Shown here in pieces: positions 1 to 11,200 of a DNA stretch of 61,727 nucleotides. The position numbers and the translations under genes were made by a program. Location: NCBI RefSeq assembly GCF_002101675.1, contig NZ_LQOY01000038.1, positions 1-61,727 on the forward strand, written 5' to 3'. The notes under the pieces were generated by a model that saw only the letters and a list, made by a program, of their open reading frames with translations, was not told the DNA's origin and made no database searches. How positions within the stretch are numbered: position 1 is the first letter of the stretch; each line of letters opens with the position of its first letter. Origin of the DNA: Mycobacterium gordonae (GTDB taxonomy: Bacteria; Actinomycetota; Actinomycetes; Mycobacteriales; Mycobacteriaceae).

Positions 1-1
1 C

Positions 2-49
2 TACGACGAACACAAAGCCTGGGCACACCGCACACCCGCAGCCGCTTGA
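2..49 (+). CDS. possible C-terminal tail of a truncated upstream gene
   Basis: The first bases can be read as an open frame of 15 codons ending in TGA at 47-49. The composition (Tyr-Asp-Glu-His, then Ala/Pro-rich) would suit the C-terminus of a cytoplasmic enzyme whose body lies to the left of the window. There is too little sequence to identify a family, and an open frame this short occurs often by chance. Confidence 0.25.
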   Translation, partial: YDEHKAWAHRTPAAA

Positions 50-80
50 CGACTTACCCACCTGGGATGTCTAGACCGAT

Positions 81-311
81 TCACCGGCTGACGCGAAATC
101 GCTTCAGCCGCGACGTCGCCCCGGATACCAATGTGATTCGGCTCCTCGGTACGTCAAGGTAGCCGGCCAGCACGCGCGTGACGGCGTCGTTGGCCTTGCC
201 GTCGACCGCTTGCTCCCGGACGTAGATCGTCAGTTCCCCATCCGGGCCGACCTCGACAAGCGGGCCCTTGCGGCTGCCCGGCTTGACCTTGACGACGACG
301 GACTCGGTCAT
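81..311 (-). CDS. DUF167 (YggU/UPF0235) family protein
   Basis: This is a 76-residue protein that matches the DUF167 family over its whole length. The landmarks are KVKPGSR near residue 8, the DGKAN motif near residues 37-41 and a C-terminal VSGATSRLKRFR. Family members are small alpha/beta proteins of unresolved function found in bacteria, archaea and eukaryotes, usually 70-110 residues, so this one is complete. The ATG at 311 is supported by a -10-like TACCGT seven bases upstream, which suggests a leaderless message. No operon partner is visible. The family call is secure and the function unknown. Confidence 0.85.
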   Translation of the reverse strand: MTESVVVKVKPGSRKGPLVEVGPDGELTIYVREQAVDGKANDAVTRVLAGYLDVPRSRITLVSGATSRLKRFRVSR

Positions 312-318
312 CCGCGTA

Positions 319-324
319 ACGGTA
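319..324 (-). promoter_or_regulatory. -10 box for a leaderless DUF167 transcript
   Basis: On the minus strand TACCGT is followed by seven bases and the ATG at 311. This TANNNT-N6-8-start spacing is typical of leaderless mycobacterial genes. No clear -35 element is seen. The call is inferred from spacing. Confidence 0.45.
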
Positions 325-519
325 CGTCTTCCACGCCGGTATCTGAGAGGAACCTTAAAGCGCCTGAGAAAAACCTTACGGCTACGTGAGCAGATCGTAT
401 GTATCGGTAAATCGAATACGAAAAAGCATGTAAACCGTCAAGCCATCGGATAGATTCGCGCATCACGAGCGAAGGTGGCCTCCCCGGCCGGCCGATAGTG
501 GCGAGAAAGGCACAGGTAG

Positions 520-3500
520 ATGAACTTTTCAGTGTTGCCCCCGGAGGTCAATTCATGGCGAATGTTCACCGGCGCCGGATCCACGCCAATGCTGGAAGCT
601 GGTGCCGCGTGGAGCGCACTTGCTGCAGAGCTCGACTCCGCGGCCGAGTCGTTTTCATCGCTCACGTCGGCACTGACGGCCGACGCCTGGCAGGGCCCGG
701 CCGCTCAGGCAATGATGGCAACCGCCAGCCCCTACGCGGGGTGGTTGAGCGCCGCAGCAGCCCAGGCCTCGGGCACCGCGGCGCAGGCGCAGGCGGTGGC
801 GAGCGCTTTCGAAGCGGCCCTGGCCGCGACGGTGCACCCGGCCGCGGTTGCCGCCAATCGTTCAGGCCTGGTGAATCTGGTGCTGTCCAACCTGTTCGGC
901 CAGAACGCGCCGGCGATCGCCGCCGTCGAGAGTCTCTATGAGGAGATGTGGGCTCAAGATGTCGCGGCGATGGTGGGTTACCACGCAGAGGCGTCGGCAG
1001 CGGTTGCGCAGCTGGTGTCGCCGGCCGCGGCCGCGTTGCCCAACTTCGGGTACGGCAATGTCGGGCAAGGCAATATCGGAGTGCTGAATGACGGCACGCT
1101 GAACGTCGGCTTCGGCAACAAGAGCCCGAACTTCACGCCGACGGATCCGATCAGCCTCTTCGGTGGGGTCGGTATCGCCAATGACGGGCTGCAGAACGTG
1201 GGGTTGAGCAACACCGGCTCGCAGAATGTCGGGGCCTGGAACCGCGGAATGCTCAACCTGGGTCTGGTCAACATCGGCGTCGGTAATTCCGGTCTGCCGT
1301 TGGGTCCGTTGCAGTTGTTCGGTATCGGCAACGAGGGCAATTTCAATCAGGGCCTGCTCAACACCGGCAACTACAACACTGGGATCGGGCTGCGGGGGGA
1401 TCACCTGATCGGGATCGGGCCGCTGCACATCAACAGCAGCTCGCTACCGGCGGCGGCCGCATCGGTCTTCCCCAGCTTTGGTTACGGCAATGTCGGGGAA
1501 GGCAATATCGGTCTTTTCAACCAGGGCACGCTGAACTTCGGGATCGGCAACGTGAGCCCAAACTTCACCCCGACCGACCCGATCACCACCTTCGGCGGGT
1601 TCGGGTTGGCGAATACGGGCATCGAAAATGTGGGTGCCTTCAACAGCGGCATGCAAAACGTCGGCATCGGCAACCAGGGCACCTTCAACATCGGCGTGGC
1701 CAACTCGGGGACTTACAATTCGGGGTTGCCGCTGAGCTTCCTCAGCGCGTTCGGTGTCGGCAATCATGGCAATTGGAACGCCGGGCTGTTCAACACCGGC
1801 AACTACAACCTGGGCATTGGCCTGACCGGGGATCACTTGATCGGCATTGGGCCGCTGCACATCAACGCCGGCGCACTGCCGGCGGCGGCTGCGGCGGCGT
1901 TGCCGAACTATGGCTACGCCAATGTCGGTGAGGGCAATATCGGGGTGCTCAATACCGGGACGCTGAATTTGGGGTTCGGCAATGTCAGCCCGCACTTCAC
2001 CCCGACCGATCCGATCAGCATGTTCGGGGGGTTCGGGATCGCGAATGACGGCATCGAGAATGTCGGGCTGTCGAACACCGGGTCCCAGAACGTCGGGGCC
2101 TGGAACACCGGCTCACTGAACCTGGGTCTGGTCAACCAGGGCATCGGCAACAGTGGTCTGCCGTTGGGTCCGTTGCAGTTGTTCGGCATCGGTAACGAGG
2201 GCAACTTCAACCAGGGTCTGCTCAACACCGGCAACTACAACCTGGGCATCGGGCTGAGGGGCGATCATTTGGTGGGTATCGGGCCTCTGCACGTCAGTGA
2301 CAGCGTGTTGCCGGCGGCCGCGGCGGCGGTGTTTCCCAGCCTGGGGTACGGCAATGTCGGGGAAGGCAATATCGGGTTCTTCAACCAGGGCACGCTCAAC
2401 GTGGGGATCGGCAATGTAAGCCCGAACTTCACGCCCACTGATCCGATCAGCACCTTCGGTGGGTTCGGGTTGTTCAATAGCGGTACCGACAATGTCGGGG
2501 CGGGCAATTACGGCTCGGAGAACGTCGGGGTCTGGAATCACGGCAGCTTGAACCTGGGTCTGGGCAATACCGGGATCGGCAACAGTGGTCTGCCGTTGGG
2601 TCCGTTGCAGCTGCTGGGCATCGGCAACAGCGGCAACTTCAACCAGGGCCTGTTCAACACCGGCAACTACAACCTGGGTATCGGGCTGACCGGCGACCAC
2701 CTGATCGGCATAGGCCCGCTGCACATCAGCAGCACTGCGCTGCCGGCCGCAACTGCGGCGGCGTTGCCGAACTTCGGTTACGGCAATGTCGGCCAGGGCA
2801 ACTTCGGGTTCTTCAATGAGGGCACGCTGAATGTCGGGTGGGGCAATGTGAGCCCGAACTTCACCCCGACCGACCCGATCACTCTGTTTGGCGGGATCGG
2901 CATCAGCAACACCGGGCTGGACAACCTTGGGGCGTTCAACACCGGCAGTGTGAATATCGGGATTGGCAATGTGAGTCCGCACTTCGTCCCAACCGAACCG
3001 TTGAGCACTTTCGGCTCTCTCGGGATCGCAAACAACGGGATGCAGAACGTCGGGATCGCCAATGTCGGCATCGGAAACAGTGGATTGCCGGTGCCGCTGT
3101 TGGGCCTTCTTGGCGTGGGCAATCACGGCAATTTCAACCAGGGCCTGTTCAACACCGGCAACTACAACCTGGGCATTGGCCTGACCGGGGATCACTTGAT
3201 CGGCATTGGGCCGGTGCACATCAACGCCGGCGCACTGCCGGCGGCGGCTGCGGCGGCGTTGCCGAACTATGGCTACGCCAATGTCGGTGAGGGCAATATC
3301 GGGGTGCTCAATACCGGGACGCTGAATTTGGGGTTCGGCAATGTCAGCCCGCACTTCACCCCGACCGATCCGATCAGCATGTTCGGGGGGTTCGGGATCG
3401 CGAATGACGGCATCGAGAATGTCGGGCTGTCGAACACCGGGTCCCAGAACGTCGGGGCCTGGAACACCGGCTCACTGAACCTGGGTCTGGTCAACCAGGG

Positions 3501-3663
3501 CATCGGCAACAGTGGTCTGCCGTTGGGTCCGTTGCAGTTATTCGGCATCGGTAACGAGGGCAACTTCAACCAGGGCCTGTTCAACACCGGCAACTACAAC
3601 CTGGGCATCGGGCTGACTGGAGACCACCTGATCGGGATCGGCCCGCTGCACGTCAACCGCTAG
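520..3663 (+). CDS. PPE family protein, MPTR subfamily
   Basis: This is a 1047-residue protein. Residues 1-180 form a PPE domain: the VLPPEVNS opening, a GPAAQ segment in the WxG region, and the [12 protein letters not shown] segment near 125. The rest is built from degenerate Asn-x-Gly-x-Gly-Asn pentapeptides (major polymorphic tandem repeats) arranged in larger blocks that each carry [19 protein letters not shown] and [18 protein letters not shown] proteins are a late branch restricted to slow growers, are exported through ESX-5 and sit at the cell surface. The start at 520 fits a purine-rich GAGAAAGG stretch about ten bases upstream. No PE partner is adjacent, as is usual for MPTR genes. 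The reverse strand is open over long stretches only because of the repeat composition. Confidence 0.95.
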   Translation: MNFSVLPPEVNSWRMFTGAGSTPMLEAGAAWSALAAELDSAAESFSSLTSALTADAWQGPAAQAMMATASPYAGWLSAAAAQASGTAAQAQAVASAFEAALAATVHPAAVAANRSGLVNLVLSNLFGQNAPAIAAVESLYEEMWAQDVAAMVGYHAEASAAVAQLVSPAAAALPNFGYGNVGQGNIGVLNDGTLNVGFGNKSPNFTPTDPISLFGGVGIANDGLQNVGLSNTGSQNVGAWNRGMLNLGLVNIGVGNSGLPLGPLQLFGIGNEGNFNQGLLNTGNYNTGIGLRGDHLIGIGPLHINSSSLPAAAASVFPSFGYGNVGEGNIGLFNQGTLNFGIGNVSPNFTPTDPITTFGGFGLANTGIENVGAFNSGMQNVGIGNQGTFNIGVANSGTYNSGLPLSFLSAFGVGNHGNWNAGLFNTGNYNLGIGLTGDHLIGIGPLHINAGALPAAAAAALPNYGYANVGEGNIGVLNTGTLNLGFGNVSPHFTPTDPISMFGGFGIANDGIENVGLSNTGSQNVGAWNTGSLNLGLVNQGIGNSGLPLGPLQLFGIGNEGNFNQGLLNTGNYNLGIGLRGDHLVGIGPLHVSDSVLPAAAAAVFPSLGYGNVGEGNIGFFNQGTLNVGIGNVSPNFTPTDPISTFGGFGLFNSGTDNVGAGNYGSENVGVWNHGSLNLGLGNTGIGNSGLPLGPLQLLGIGNSGNFNQGLFNTGNYNLGIGLTGDHLIGIGPLHISSTALPAATAAALPNFGYGNVGQGNFGFFNEGTLNVGWGNVSPNFTPTDPITLFGGIGISNTGLDNLGAFNTGSVNIGIGNVSPHFVPTEPLSTFGSLGIANNGMQNVGIANVGIGNSGLPVPLLGLLGVGNHGNFNQGLFNTGNYNLGIGLTGDHLIGIGPVHINAGALPAAAAAALPNYGYANVGEGNIGVLNTGTLNLGFGNVSPHFTPTDPISMFGGFGIANDGIENVGLSNTGSQNVGAWNTGSLNLGLVNQGIGNSGLPLGPLQLFGIGNEGNFNQGLFNTGNYNLGIGLTGDHLIGIGPLHVNR
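1786..2217 (+). repeat. copy 1 of a 432-bp intragenic direct duplication in the PPE-MPTR gene
   Basis: This stretch is repeated at 3145-3576, exactly 1359 bp (453 codons) downstream. By direct comparison only positions 1855/3214 and 2181/3540 differ, and 325 bp in between are identical. The other blocks of the same gene are clearly more diverged. Confidence 0.9.
3145..3576 (+). repeat. copy 2 of the 432-bp intragenic direct duplication
   Basis: This is the partner of 1786-2217, in frame and in the same orientation. Near identity, against much greater divergence between other MPTR blocks, points to recent duplication or gene conversion inside the gene. Confidence 0.9.
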
Positions 3664-4540
3664 TGGCAGCCTGCAGCTCGGAGATGAGATCTGCCAGAGC
3701 GAGGATCCGCTGGGCGTCGCGCACGTGCAAATTTTCGACCATGCGGCCGTCGACCGTGATGACGCTGCGCCCGGCGGCCCGCGCCTCCTCGTAGGCCGAC
3801 ACGACCTTGCGGGCGTGTGTGAGCTCTTTCTCGGACGGGCCGTACGCGTCGTTGGCCGGGGCAATCTGTGACGGATGGATCAAAGTCTTGCCGTCGAAAC
3901 CCATCTCGCGCCCCTGCCGAGCCTCCGCTGCGAAGCCGTCGTCGTCGGTGACGTCGTTGAATACCCCGTCCAGGACGGCCTTTCCGGCTGCTCGTGCACC
4001 CAGTACGGCCAGCGACAACGCCGACACCACGGGAGTGCGTCCGGCTACGTGCAGGCCGTGCAACTCATTCACCAGATCGTTGGTGCCGACCACCAAAGCC
4101 GCCAGGCGATCGCTTGCCGAAGCGATTTCCTCGACGCGCAGAAACGCCCGGGGCGTTTCGATCATCACCCACAGCTGCAACGACTTCGGCGCTTCCAGGG
4201 CGTCTAATGCGGAGGCCAGATTTCGGACCTGTTGGCTTGTTTCGACTTTCGGCACCAGCACCCCGTCTGCGGTCGAATGAGCCACCGCGGTCAGGTCGTC
4301 GTGGTGCCAATCGGTGTCCAAACCGTTGATGCGCACCACCACTTCTCGTGGTCGGTAGTCCCCGGACGTGACGGCCTGACACACCGTCGTCCTCGACTCG
4401 GCCTTGGCGTCGGGCCCGACGGCATCTTCGAGGTCGAAGATCAACACGTCCGCCGGCAGCGTTCGCCCCTTTTCCAGTGCCCTGCTTTTGTTGCCGGGCA
4501 GGTAAAGAGCGGATCGACGTGGGCGCAATGTCGGTGCCAT
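3653..4540 (-). CDS. CitE-like CoA-ester lyase (HpcH/HpaI aldolase family)
   Basis: This 295-residue TIM-barrel protein belongs to the citrate lyase beta / malyl-CoA lyase family. It shows the RSALYLPGN opening (residues 9-17), the [11 protein letters not shown] strand with acidic metal ligands (31-41), an Arg-containing VVVRING strand and VPKVET. Relatives cleave or form CoA esters such as (3S)-citramalyl-CoA or malyl-CoA with Mg2+. With no alpha or gamma citrate-lyase subunit nearby, a true citrate lyase is unlikely. I chose the ATG at 4540 because it sits just before the conserved barrel start, with GGAGGG upstream; an upstream extension to 4957 would run across the divergent methyltransferase gene. 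The 3' end overlaps the convergent PPE gene by 11 bp. The substrate is not deducible. Confidence 0.85.
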   Translation of the reverse strand: MAPTLRPRRSALYLPGNKSRALEKGRTLPADVLIFDLEDAVGPDAKAESRTTVCQAVTSGDYRPREVVVRINGLDTDWHHDDLTAVAHSTADGVLVPKVETSQQVRNLASALDALEAPKSLQLWVMIETPRAFLRVEEIASASDRLAALVVGTNDLVNELHGLHVAGRTPVVSALSLAVLGARAAGKAVLDGVFNDVTDDDGFAAEARQGREMGFDGKTLIHPSQIAPANDAYGPSEKELTHARKVVSAYEEARAAGRSVITVDGRMVENLHVRDAQRILALADLISELQAATSG

Positions 4541-4646
4541 GGTGCCCTCCATCATTTCATCCGGGGCTACCGCAGGACTGCCAGGTCCACTCACCACGGT
4601 TACGCTGAGCGGGTATCGACACGGCCGGCCGGGACGGGAGCAGCAG

Positions 4647-5570
4647 ATGTCATCGTTGGGTTCGGCGCGCGCCGATGGGGACAGCTGGGACCTCGCGTCC
4701 AGTGTGGGTGCTACCGCGACCATGGTGGCAGCCGCTCGGGCTTTGGCCTCCCGGGAACCCGACCCGCTGCTCGACGATCGATTTGCTGAACCGCTGGTGC
4801 GCGCGGTCGGACATCCCTTCTTCACCCGCATGCTGGACGGCGAAATACCTCTGGAAGACGACGAGATGCCGATGACCTTCCAGCAGCGCCGTGAGCAGAT
4901 GACGGTGCGCACCCGATTCTTCGACGACTTCTTCAGCGCCGCAACCAGGGACGGCATACGCCAGGCCGTGATTCTGGCCGCCGGACTCGATGCGCGGGCT
5001 TACCGCTTGCCGTGGCCGGAGGGCATGGTGGTGTTCGAGGTCGACCAGCCCGAGGTCATCACGTTCAAGAGTTTGACCCTGGCCCAGATCGGTGCAGAAC
5101 CTGCCGCCGAGCGTCGCCCGGTAGGGATCGATCTCCGCGAAGACTGGCCTAAGGCGCTGTGCGACAACATGTTCGACAGCAGCGAGCCGACCGCGTGGAT
5201 CGCCGAAGGACTGCTCCCCTACCTGCCGCCACAAGCTCAGGACCGGCTGCTGGACAACGTCACCGGCCTCAGTGCGCACGGCAGCCGGCTGGCAACGGAA
5301 AACATCAGCGACATGAGCGTCTTCACCGACGAGCGTGCCCGCAACATGCGCGCCGGCTGGCGCAAACACGGACTCGATGTCGACGTCGCCGAACTGGTGT
5401 GGCTCGGCGATCGCCACCCAGCCGCCGACTACCTGACCGCCACCGGCTGGACCGTCACCCGCTACCCGACCGAGCAGCTCTACGCTCAGTACGGCTTTAC
5501 GCTGCCGGACAACGAGATTCTCGCGAAGTTTCGCGACACCGTCAGCTATGTCAGCGCCGAACTGAGCTGA
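4647..5570 (+). CDS. class I SAM-dependent methyltransferase, mycobacterial TIGR00027 type
   Basis: This 307-residue protein belongs to the large mycobacterial group of putative methyltransferases of about 300 residues. Markers are the N-terminal [18 protein letters not shown] segment, the [13 protein letters not shown] motif, the [11 protein letters not shown] glycine motif that binds SAM, an acidic EVDQPEV strand and [11 protein letters not shown]. The substrate of this family (leucine-carboxyl-methyltransferase-like fold) is unknown. The ATG at 4647 has GGGAG seven bases upstream; the in-frame start at 4539 would overlap the divergent lyase start. The next gene starts 92 bp downstream. Confidence 0.88.
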   Translation: MSSLGSARADGDSWDLASSVGATATMVAAARALASREPDPLLDDRFAEPLVRAVGHPFFTRMLDGEIPLEDDEMPMTFQQRREQMTVRTRFFDDFFSAATRDGIRQAVILAAGLDARAYRLPWPEGMVVFEVDQPEVITFKSLTLAQIGAEPAAERRPVGIDLREDWPKALCDNMFDSSEPTAWIAEGLLPYLPPQAQDRLLDNVTGLSAHGSRLATENISDMSVFTDERARNMRAGWRKHGLDVDVAELVWLGDRHPAADYLTATGWTVTRYPTEQLYAQYGFTLPDNEILAKFRDTVSYVSAELS

Positions 5571-5662
5571 CCGACGGGCCGCATCTCTGCGGGCGGTGTT
5601 GGGTTCTCGCCAGAAGTGGGCATCCCCTCCAGCGATCATTCGAGATATCAGGAGGCTGGAGC

Positions 5663-6511
5663 ATGAGCACTGTCCCGTCAATCGAGCTCAACGACGGGAA
5701 CTCGATCCCGCAATTGGGCTTCGGCGTCTTCCAGATCGAACCAGCGGAGACGGCCGCGGCTGTACAGGCCGCGCTCGAGGTGGGCTATCGCCATATCGAC
5801 ACCGCCGAGATGTACGGCAACGAGAAAGAGGTTGGCCAGGGCATTCGGGACGCTGGGCTGGACCGCGGCGAGGTGTTCATCACCAGCAAACTCAACAACG
5901 GGTATCACCGGCCAGACGACGCGCGCAAGGCGTTCGATGCGACCCTGTCGGCGCTCGGATCGGACTATGTCGACCTCTTCCTGATCCACTGGCCGCTGCC
6001 GATGCTCTACGACGGCGACTTCATCTCCACCTGGAAAACGCTCGAGCAATTCGCGTCCGATGGACGTGCCCGCAGCATCGGTGTTTCGAATTTTCAACCA
6101 GCCCATCTGGATCGGTTGGCCGACGGCGCGCAGACCGTGCCCGCAGTGAACCAGATAGAGGTGCACCCGTATTTCACCAACGAAGAGGTTCGCGCATACG
6201 ACAAGGCCCACGGCATCGCCACCGAAGCGTGGTCTCCGATCGCCCAGGGCAAGGTGCTCGATGACGAGGTCATCACCGGCATCGCGAAGGCCCTCGGTAA
6301 GACGCCGGCACAGGTGGTGTTGCGCTGGCACATTCAACGCGGCGACATCGTTTTTCCGAAGTCTGTCTCCGCCGAACGGGTGAAGTCCAACTTCGAGCTC
6401 TTCGACTTCGCGCTCTCCGATCAGCACGTCGCATCGATCAGCGCGCTGGATCGAGGCGAGAACGGCCGCACCGGGGCGCATCCGGATACGTTCGACTACA
6501 TCCCCGACTGA
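5663..6511 (+). CDS. aldo/keto reductase (AKR5-like)
   Basis: This 282-residue NADPH-dependent aldo/keto reductase has the full catalytic tetrad: Asp46 and Tyr51 in IDTAEMYGNE, Lys76 in TSKLNN and His109 in LIHWPLP. SIGVSNF, PAVNQIEVHPY and the late IVFPKSV cofactor-binding segment are also present. The length is typical of the family. Relatives reduce methylglyoxal and other aldehydes, or ketoacids such as 2,5-diketogluconate, in the cytosol. The ATG at 5663 follows a strong AGGAGG at 5650-5655. It converges on the glucose-6-phosphate dehydrogenase gene, 8 bp away. The physiological substrate is unknown. Confidence 0.9.
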   Translation: MSTVPSIELNDGNSIPQLGFGVFQIEPAETAAAVQAALEVGYRHIDTAEMYGNEKEVGQGIRDAGLDRGEVFITSKLNNGYHRPDDARKAFDATLSALGSDYVDLFLIHWPLPMLYDGDFISTWKTLEQFASDGRARSIGVSNFQPAHLDRLADGAQTVPAVNQIEVHPYFTNEEVRAYDKAHGIATEAWSPIAQGKVLDDEVITGIAKALGKTPAQVVLRWHIQRGDIVFPKSVSAERVKSNFELFDFALSDQHVASISALDRGENGRTGAHPDTFDYIPD

Positions 6512-6519
6512 GCGCGGGC

Positions 6520-8025
6520 CTAGGTTTCGGTCCGCCTTTCACGCCACTCCCGCTCGAACGGCAATCGCCATGCATTCGGTGCGATCAATTGGTGAATGGC
6601 GTTCGGGCCCCAGGTGCCGGGTTGGTAGAGCTTGGCCGGCGGCGGATCGTCGAGTAGGTCCTGAGACCGCTCCCAGAGCGATTCGATGCCTTCGGCGGTC
6701 GTGAACAGCGTGTGGTCGCCCCGCATCGCGTCGAGAATCAGCCGCTCGTAGGCCTCCAACACATCCGCGGCGCTGTCGATCTCCTGCGTGGAAAACTGCA
6801 TCGACAGCTTGTCGAGCTTCATTCCCGGGCCCGGTCGCTTTCCGTAGAACGACAGCGAAACCTTGGAGTTGTCGGCAAGATCGAAGGTGAGGTGATCGGG
6901 ACCCTGTGTTCCCACACCGGACCCGGGTGGAAACATGGTCCGCGGCGCCTCCTTGAAGGCAATTGAAATAATGCGGATGCCTTCAGCCATCTTCTTGCCG
7001 GTGCGCAAATAGATCGGTACGCCGGCCCAGCGCCAGTTGTCCACCCCGACTTTTAGCGCGATGAATGTTTCGGTGTCGGAATCCTTTGAGACGCCCTCTT
7101 CTTGGCGGTACCCGTTGTACTGTCCGCGCACCACATTCGACGTCTTTATCGGCAGCATCGACCGGAACACCTTGTTCTTTTCTTCGCTGATTGCGCGCGG
7201 TTCCAGCGCCGTAGGCGGTTCCATCACGACGAACGCCATCACCTGAAGCAGATGGGTGACGACCATGTCGCGGTAGGCGCCGGTGTTCTCGTAGAAGTTC
7301 GCGCGCTGATCCAAGCCGAGGGTCTCGGGAATGTCGATCTGAATATGGTCGATGAAGTTGCGATTCCAGATCGGCTCGAACAGTCCGTTCGCGAAGCGAA
7401 ACGCCAAGATATTTTGGGCGGCCTCCTTTCCCAAGAAATGGTCGATGCGGAAAATCTGGGTTTCGTCGAAGGTTTCGTGCACGAAGTCGTTCAGTGCCAC
7501 GGCGCTGTCGAAGTCGGTGCCGAACGGCTTTTCCATCACTACTCGTGAGCGCTCGACGAGGTCGGCTTCGCGCAGCATGTCGATGACGTCGCGTGCCGCT
7601 TTGGGAGGCACTGATAAGTAGTGGAGTCGTCGCACCGTGTCGCCAAGCGTTTCTTCGGCTTTCGCCACCGCATCGGCCAGTGCCTCGGCACCGGCGTCTT
7701 GTGGCACATAGGTGAGAATCTTCGCGAACTCGTCCCACTGTTCCGGCGTGAGTTTGTGGGACCCGAACTCGTCGATCGCTTTCTTCGCGATTTCCCGGAA
7801 CTCGTCGTCGGTCAAATCCTCCAGTGAGGTCGCGATGATCTCGATATTGGGTGCGAGTTCGGACTGGTCCAGGTGGGCGAGCCCGGGGATCAGCTTGCGC
7901 TTCGCCAGATCTCCTGTCGCGCCGAACAAGACGATGACGTGGGGTTCCAGCGGAGCATTGTCGTGTCGGTGCGGACGCGCCTCGGGCGCCGGGTAGGAGA
8001 TTGTTTGCGGTTTCTTGGTGGCCAC
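6520..8025 (-). CDS. zwf: glucose-6-phosphate 1-dehydrogenase
   Basis: This protein of about 501 residues catalyses NADP(+)-linked oxidation of glucose 6-phosphate to 6-phosphogluconolactone, the first step of the oxidative pentose phosphate pathway. GATGDLAKRK (residues 35-44) is the dinucleotide-binding turn, EKPFG lies near 165, and the signature RIDHFLGK at 193-200 carries the catalytic His and substrate Lys. NWRWAGVPIYLRTGK and the C-terminal WGP are also present. The start is uncertain: GTG at 8025 gives a length close to the family, another GTG lies 12 codons upstream, and an ATG at 8166 would add 47 residues with no family resemblance. No Entner-Doudoroff or pentose-phosphate partner is adjacent. 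Confidence 0.93.
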   Translation of the reverse strand: MATKKPQTISYPAPEARPHRHDNAPLEPHVIVLFGATGDLAKRKLIPGLAHLDQSELAPNIEIIATSLEDLTDDEFREIAKKAIDEFGSHKLTPEQWDEFAKILTYVPQDAGAEALADAVAKAEETLGDTVRRLHYLSVPPKAARDVIDMLREADLVERSRVVMEKPFGTDFDSAVALNDFVHETFDETQIFRIDHFLGKEAAQNILAFRFANGLFEPIWNRNFIDHIQIDIPETLGLDQRANFYENTGAYRDMVVTHLLQVMAFVVMEPPTALEPRAISEEKNKVFRSMLPIKTSNVVRGQYNGYRQEEGVSKDSDTETFIALKVGVDNWRWAGVPIYLRTGKKMAEGIRIISIAFKEAPRTMFPPGSGVGTQGPDHLTFDLADNSKVSLSFYGKRPGPGMKLDKLSMQFSTQEIDSAADVLEAYERLILDAMRGDHTLFTTAEGIESLWERSQDLLDDPPPAKLYQPGTWGPNAIHQLIAPNAWRLPFEREWRERRTET

Positions 8026-8168
8026 TCCCGCGATACTTCCATCGCGCAGTCCGATCTGCACGTGCTGGTCCGCAGTTTCGTGCCGGTGCCCGCAATTCGT
8101 TGCGGACGCGGGCCAATGGGACCGGGAAAGCGCCCAATTACCCGGTGCCTCCCATTCGGTCGGCACCG

Positions 8169-8210
8169 TGTCGATATTGACACTCTGTCAGTACAGTACT
8201 AAGGCCCCGC
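8169..8210. promoter_or_regulatory. AT-richer patch with short dyads upstream of zwf
   Basis: In a very GC-rich setting this stretch holds a near-palindrome with arms GTGTC and GACAC around ATAT (8169-8184) and a repeated AGTAC. It lies between the divergent-facing zwf 5' end and the hrpA stop codon, so it could hold the zwf promoter and operator. No convincing -35/-10 pair was found on the zwf strand. Confidence 0.35.
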
Positions 8211-8224
8211 CCGCTGCGGCGCGC

Positions 8225-11200
8225 TCAACTACGTTCGCGCGCAGCATCGATCGCCCGATAGATGCGCTGCTCGCTGACCGGCCGCGGGGTACCGAGCTGT
8301 TGAGCCCACAGGCTTACCCGCAGCTCCTCAATCTGTCGGCCGATATCGCGGATATCGCTCGCAGTCGCGCGAGTAGCGGGCAACGTCTGCACCAGGTAAT
8401 CGAATTCGTCCTGCACAGCGTGTACTCGGCGCATCCGTTCCCGATCCCCCTGAAGCGCCTGGGGCAGTTTTTCCAGTCGGCGCTTGCTCGCCGTCAGGTA
8501 GCGGGCCAGGTCACCCAGATGCGCAGCCCCGGTAGTCGTGACGAATCCAACTGGCAGAAGCCGGTTGAGCTGCTCGCGTACGTCGGTGACCGCCTCGAGG
8601 TGCGCGGCCGGCGGATTCGAGGGCAACAGCAGTCGCACTTCTTGCGCCGTTGACAAGACTCTTGCGGTGCGGCCCACGATCTCGACGGTCGTCCCAACCA
8701 GTTTCGCGGCGACCTGATCCCGCAGCGCGGTGAACGCATCACGTGTCCACACCACCTGTGGCGTGAGCGCATCCGCCGCCGCGTCAGCGCAGTCGTCGAG
8801 AAGCGCGGGTAACGATCCGTTCGGGTTGGTTCCGAGCATCAGGCGGGTGCGTGGGTCAAGTTGGCGCTCAACAGCTTTGACCGGTGACGGCACACTGAGC
8901 CGGACGAGCCGGCGCAGCCCGGGACCCATGGCGCTCTCCTGCTCGGGGGCACTGGCGAACACACGCAGGTCCACGGCCGCGCCCGAATCGACGAAGGCGG
9001 GAAAGCCCCGCACGGATCGTCCGTCAACGACGCGCTCGACGACACGCGGCAGTTCTGCTATTTCCTCGGGCCAGGAACGCAATCCCATCTTCTGCAGATG
9101 CCCGGCGACCGCATGAGCGACGGCTTGGCGGGCCGGCGCCGCAAGGCGCTGCTGCAGCACGCGCAGGTCCTTCCCGCGCGCAACCTCGGTTCCATCCGCG
9201 GACTCAACGGCAAAAGTCACCCGCAGATGCGGCGGCAACTTGTCCAGGTCGAAAGCCTCGACGGGCACCACAACGCCGGTGCGCCTGCGCAATTCGCGCT
9301 GCAACGCGGTCAGTAGCGGCTCACCGGACGGGTCGATCCCGGCCAGCACCGCGCGGGCGGTGTCGGGGGCGGGAACGAAGTTGCGTCGCAGATCTTTTGG
9401 CAGCGAGCGGATGAGCGCGGTGACCAGCTCCTCGCGCAGTGCCGGCACCTGCCAGGCGAATTCGTCACCCCCGAGGCGGGCCAACACGTCGATGGGGACA
9501 TGCACCGTCACCCCGTCGTCGCTGGCCCCCGGCTCGAACCGGTAGGTCAGCGGCAGTGCGGCATCCCCGGTCCGCCAGGTGTCCGGGCGATCCTCACCCG
9601 CTGCTGCCTCGTCGGTGCGTAACAGGTCATCGCGAGAGAATGTCAGCAACTCCGGGGTGCGGTGCCGCTGCTTCTTCCACCACGCGTCGAAGTGCCGCGC
9701 GGACACGACATCCGCGGGAATGCGGGCGTCGTACAACGCGTAAACGTCGTCGTCACCGACGAGCAGGTCGCGACGGCGCGCCCGCTCCTCGAGGTCCTCG
9801 AGTTCGGCGCGGAGCCGCGCATTGTCGCGGAAGAAGTGGTGACGAGTCTGCCAGTCGCCCTCCACCAGCGCGTGCCGGATGAACAACTCCCGCGCCACCG
9901 CCGGTTCGACCTGGGCGTACCCGACCCGGCGACGCGCGACCAGCGGCAAACCGTACAAGGTCACCCGCTCGTAGGCCAGCACCTCACCACGCTGCGCGTC
10001 CCAGTGTGGCTCGCTGTAGGTGCGCTGCACCAGCTCCCCCGCGACCCGTTCGACGATCTCTGGCTGGATGCGTGCGGCGGTCCGGCCGTAGAGTCGGCTC
10101 GTTTCAACCAATTCCGCGGCGACGACCCATTGCGGCGGCCGCTTGGTGAGCACCGAGCCCGGCGCCAGCACGAACCGTGCATTGCGGGCGCCCAGATACT
10201 CGCGGGTGTCTTCGCGGCGCATACCCACGTGCGACAGCAACCCGGCGAGCAGCGCCGCGTGTACCTGAGCTGGGTCAGCCGGCTCGTCGGATTCCCGGAT
10301 GCCCAAATCGCGGGCGATGCTGCGCAACTGGCCGACCAGGTCCTGCCACTCGCGGATGCGTAGATAGTGCAGGAACTCCTTGCGGCACATCCGCCGAAAA
10401 GCGCTGCCCGACAGTTCCTTGCGCTGATCTCGCAGATAACGCCAGAGATTGAGGTAGGCAACGAAGTCAGAGTGCTCGTCGGCGAACCGGGCGTGGCTCT
10501 GGCGCGCCGCTTCCTCGCGGTCGACGGGCCTCTCGCGGGGGTCCGGGATGGTCAGCGCCGCAGCGAGCACCAGGATTTCGCGCACGCATCCTTCGCGGTC
10601 GGCCTGCAAAATCATCCGGCCGAGCCGGGGGTCGACGGGCAGCCGCGCCAGTCGACGGCCGAGGTCGGTGATCATGCCCCGTTGGTCGAAGGCACCGAGT
10701 TCCTGCAGCAGTTGTACGCCGTCGCGGATACTGCGCCGGTCCGGTGGATCCAGAAAGGGAAAATTCTCGATGTCGCCGAGTTGCAGCGCCGCCATCTGCA
10801 GGATCACCGAGGCGAGGTTGGTTCGAAGTATCTCCGGCTCGGTGTAGCGGGGGCGGGCGTCGAAATCTTCTTCGGAGTACAGGCGGATGCACACACCCGG
10901 CGCCACCCGCCCGCACCGGCCGGCGCGTTGGGCGGCCGATGCCTGCGAGATCGGTTCGATGGGCAGTCGCTGTACCTTCAATCGTCGGCTGTAACGCGAG
11001 ATCCGGGCGTTGCCCGGGTCGACGACATAGCGGATTCCCGGCACGGTCAGCGACGTTTCCGCGACGTTGGTCGCCAGCACCACCCGGCGACCGGTGTGCG
11101 GCGCGAACACCTTGTGTTGCTCGGCCGTGGGCAGCCGGGCGTAGAGCGGAAGCACTTCGGTATGTTTGAGCCCTGCCAATGCCTCTGCGGTATCCCGGAT

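Noticed and set aside
1444..3593. Long minus-strand open frames across the PPE-MPTR repeats
   Set aside because: They arise because the Gly/Asn repeat codons lack stops on the reverse strand. Their products are repetitive Pro/Ala/Val strings with no domain.
1037..3660. Periodic repeats that could suggest a CRISPR array
   Set aside because: The repeats are coding, in frame and variable, with no spacers. They are MPTR protein repeats.
8026..8166. N-terminal extension of Zwf to ATG 8166
   Set aside because: The added residues are unlike any glucose-6-phosphate dehydrogenase and are rich in Arg/His, typical of a non-coding frame; not excluded by promoter data.
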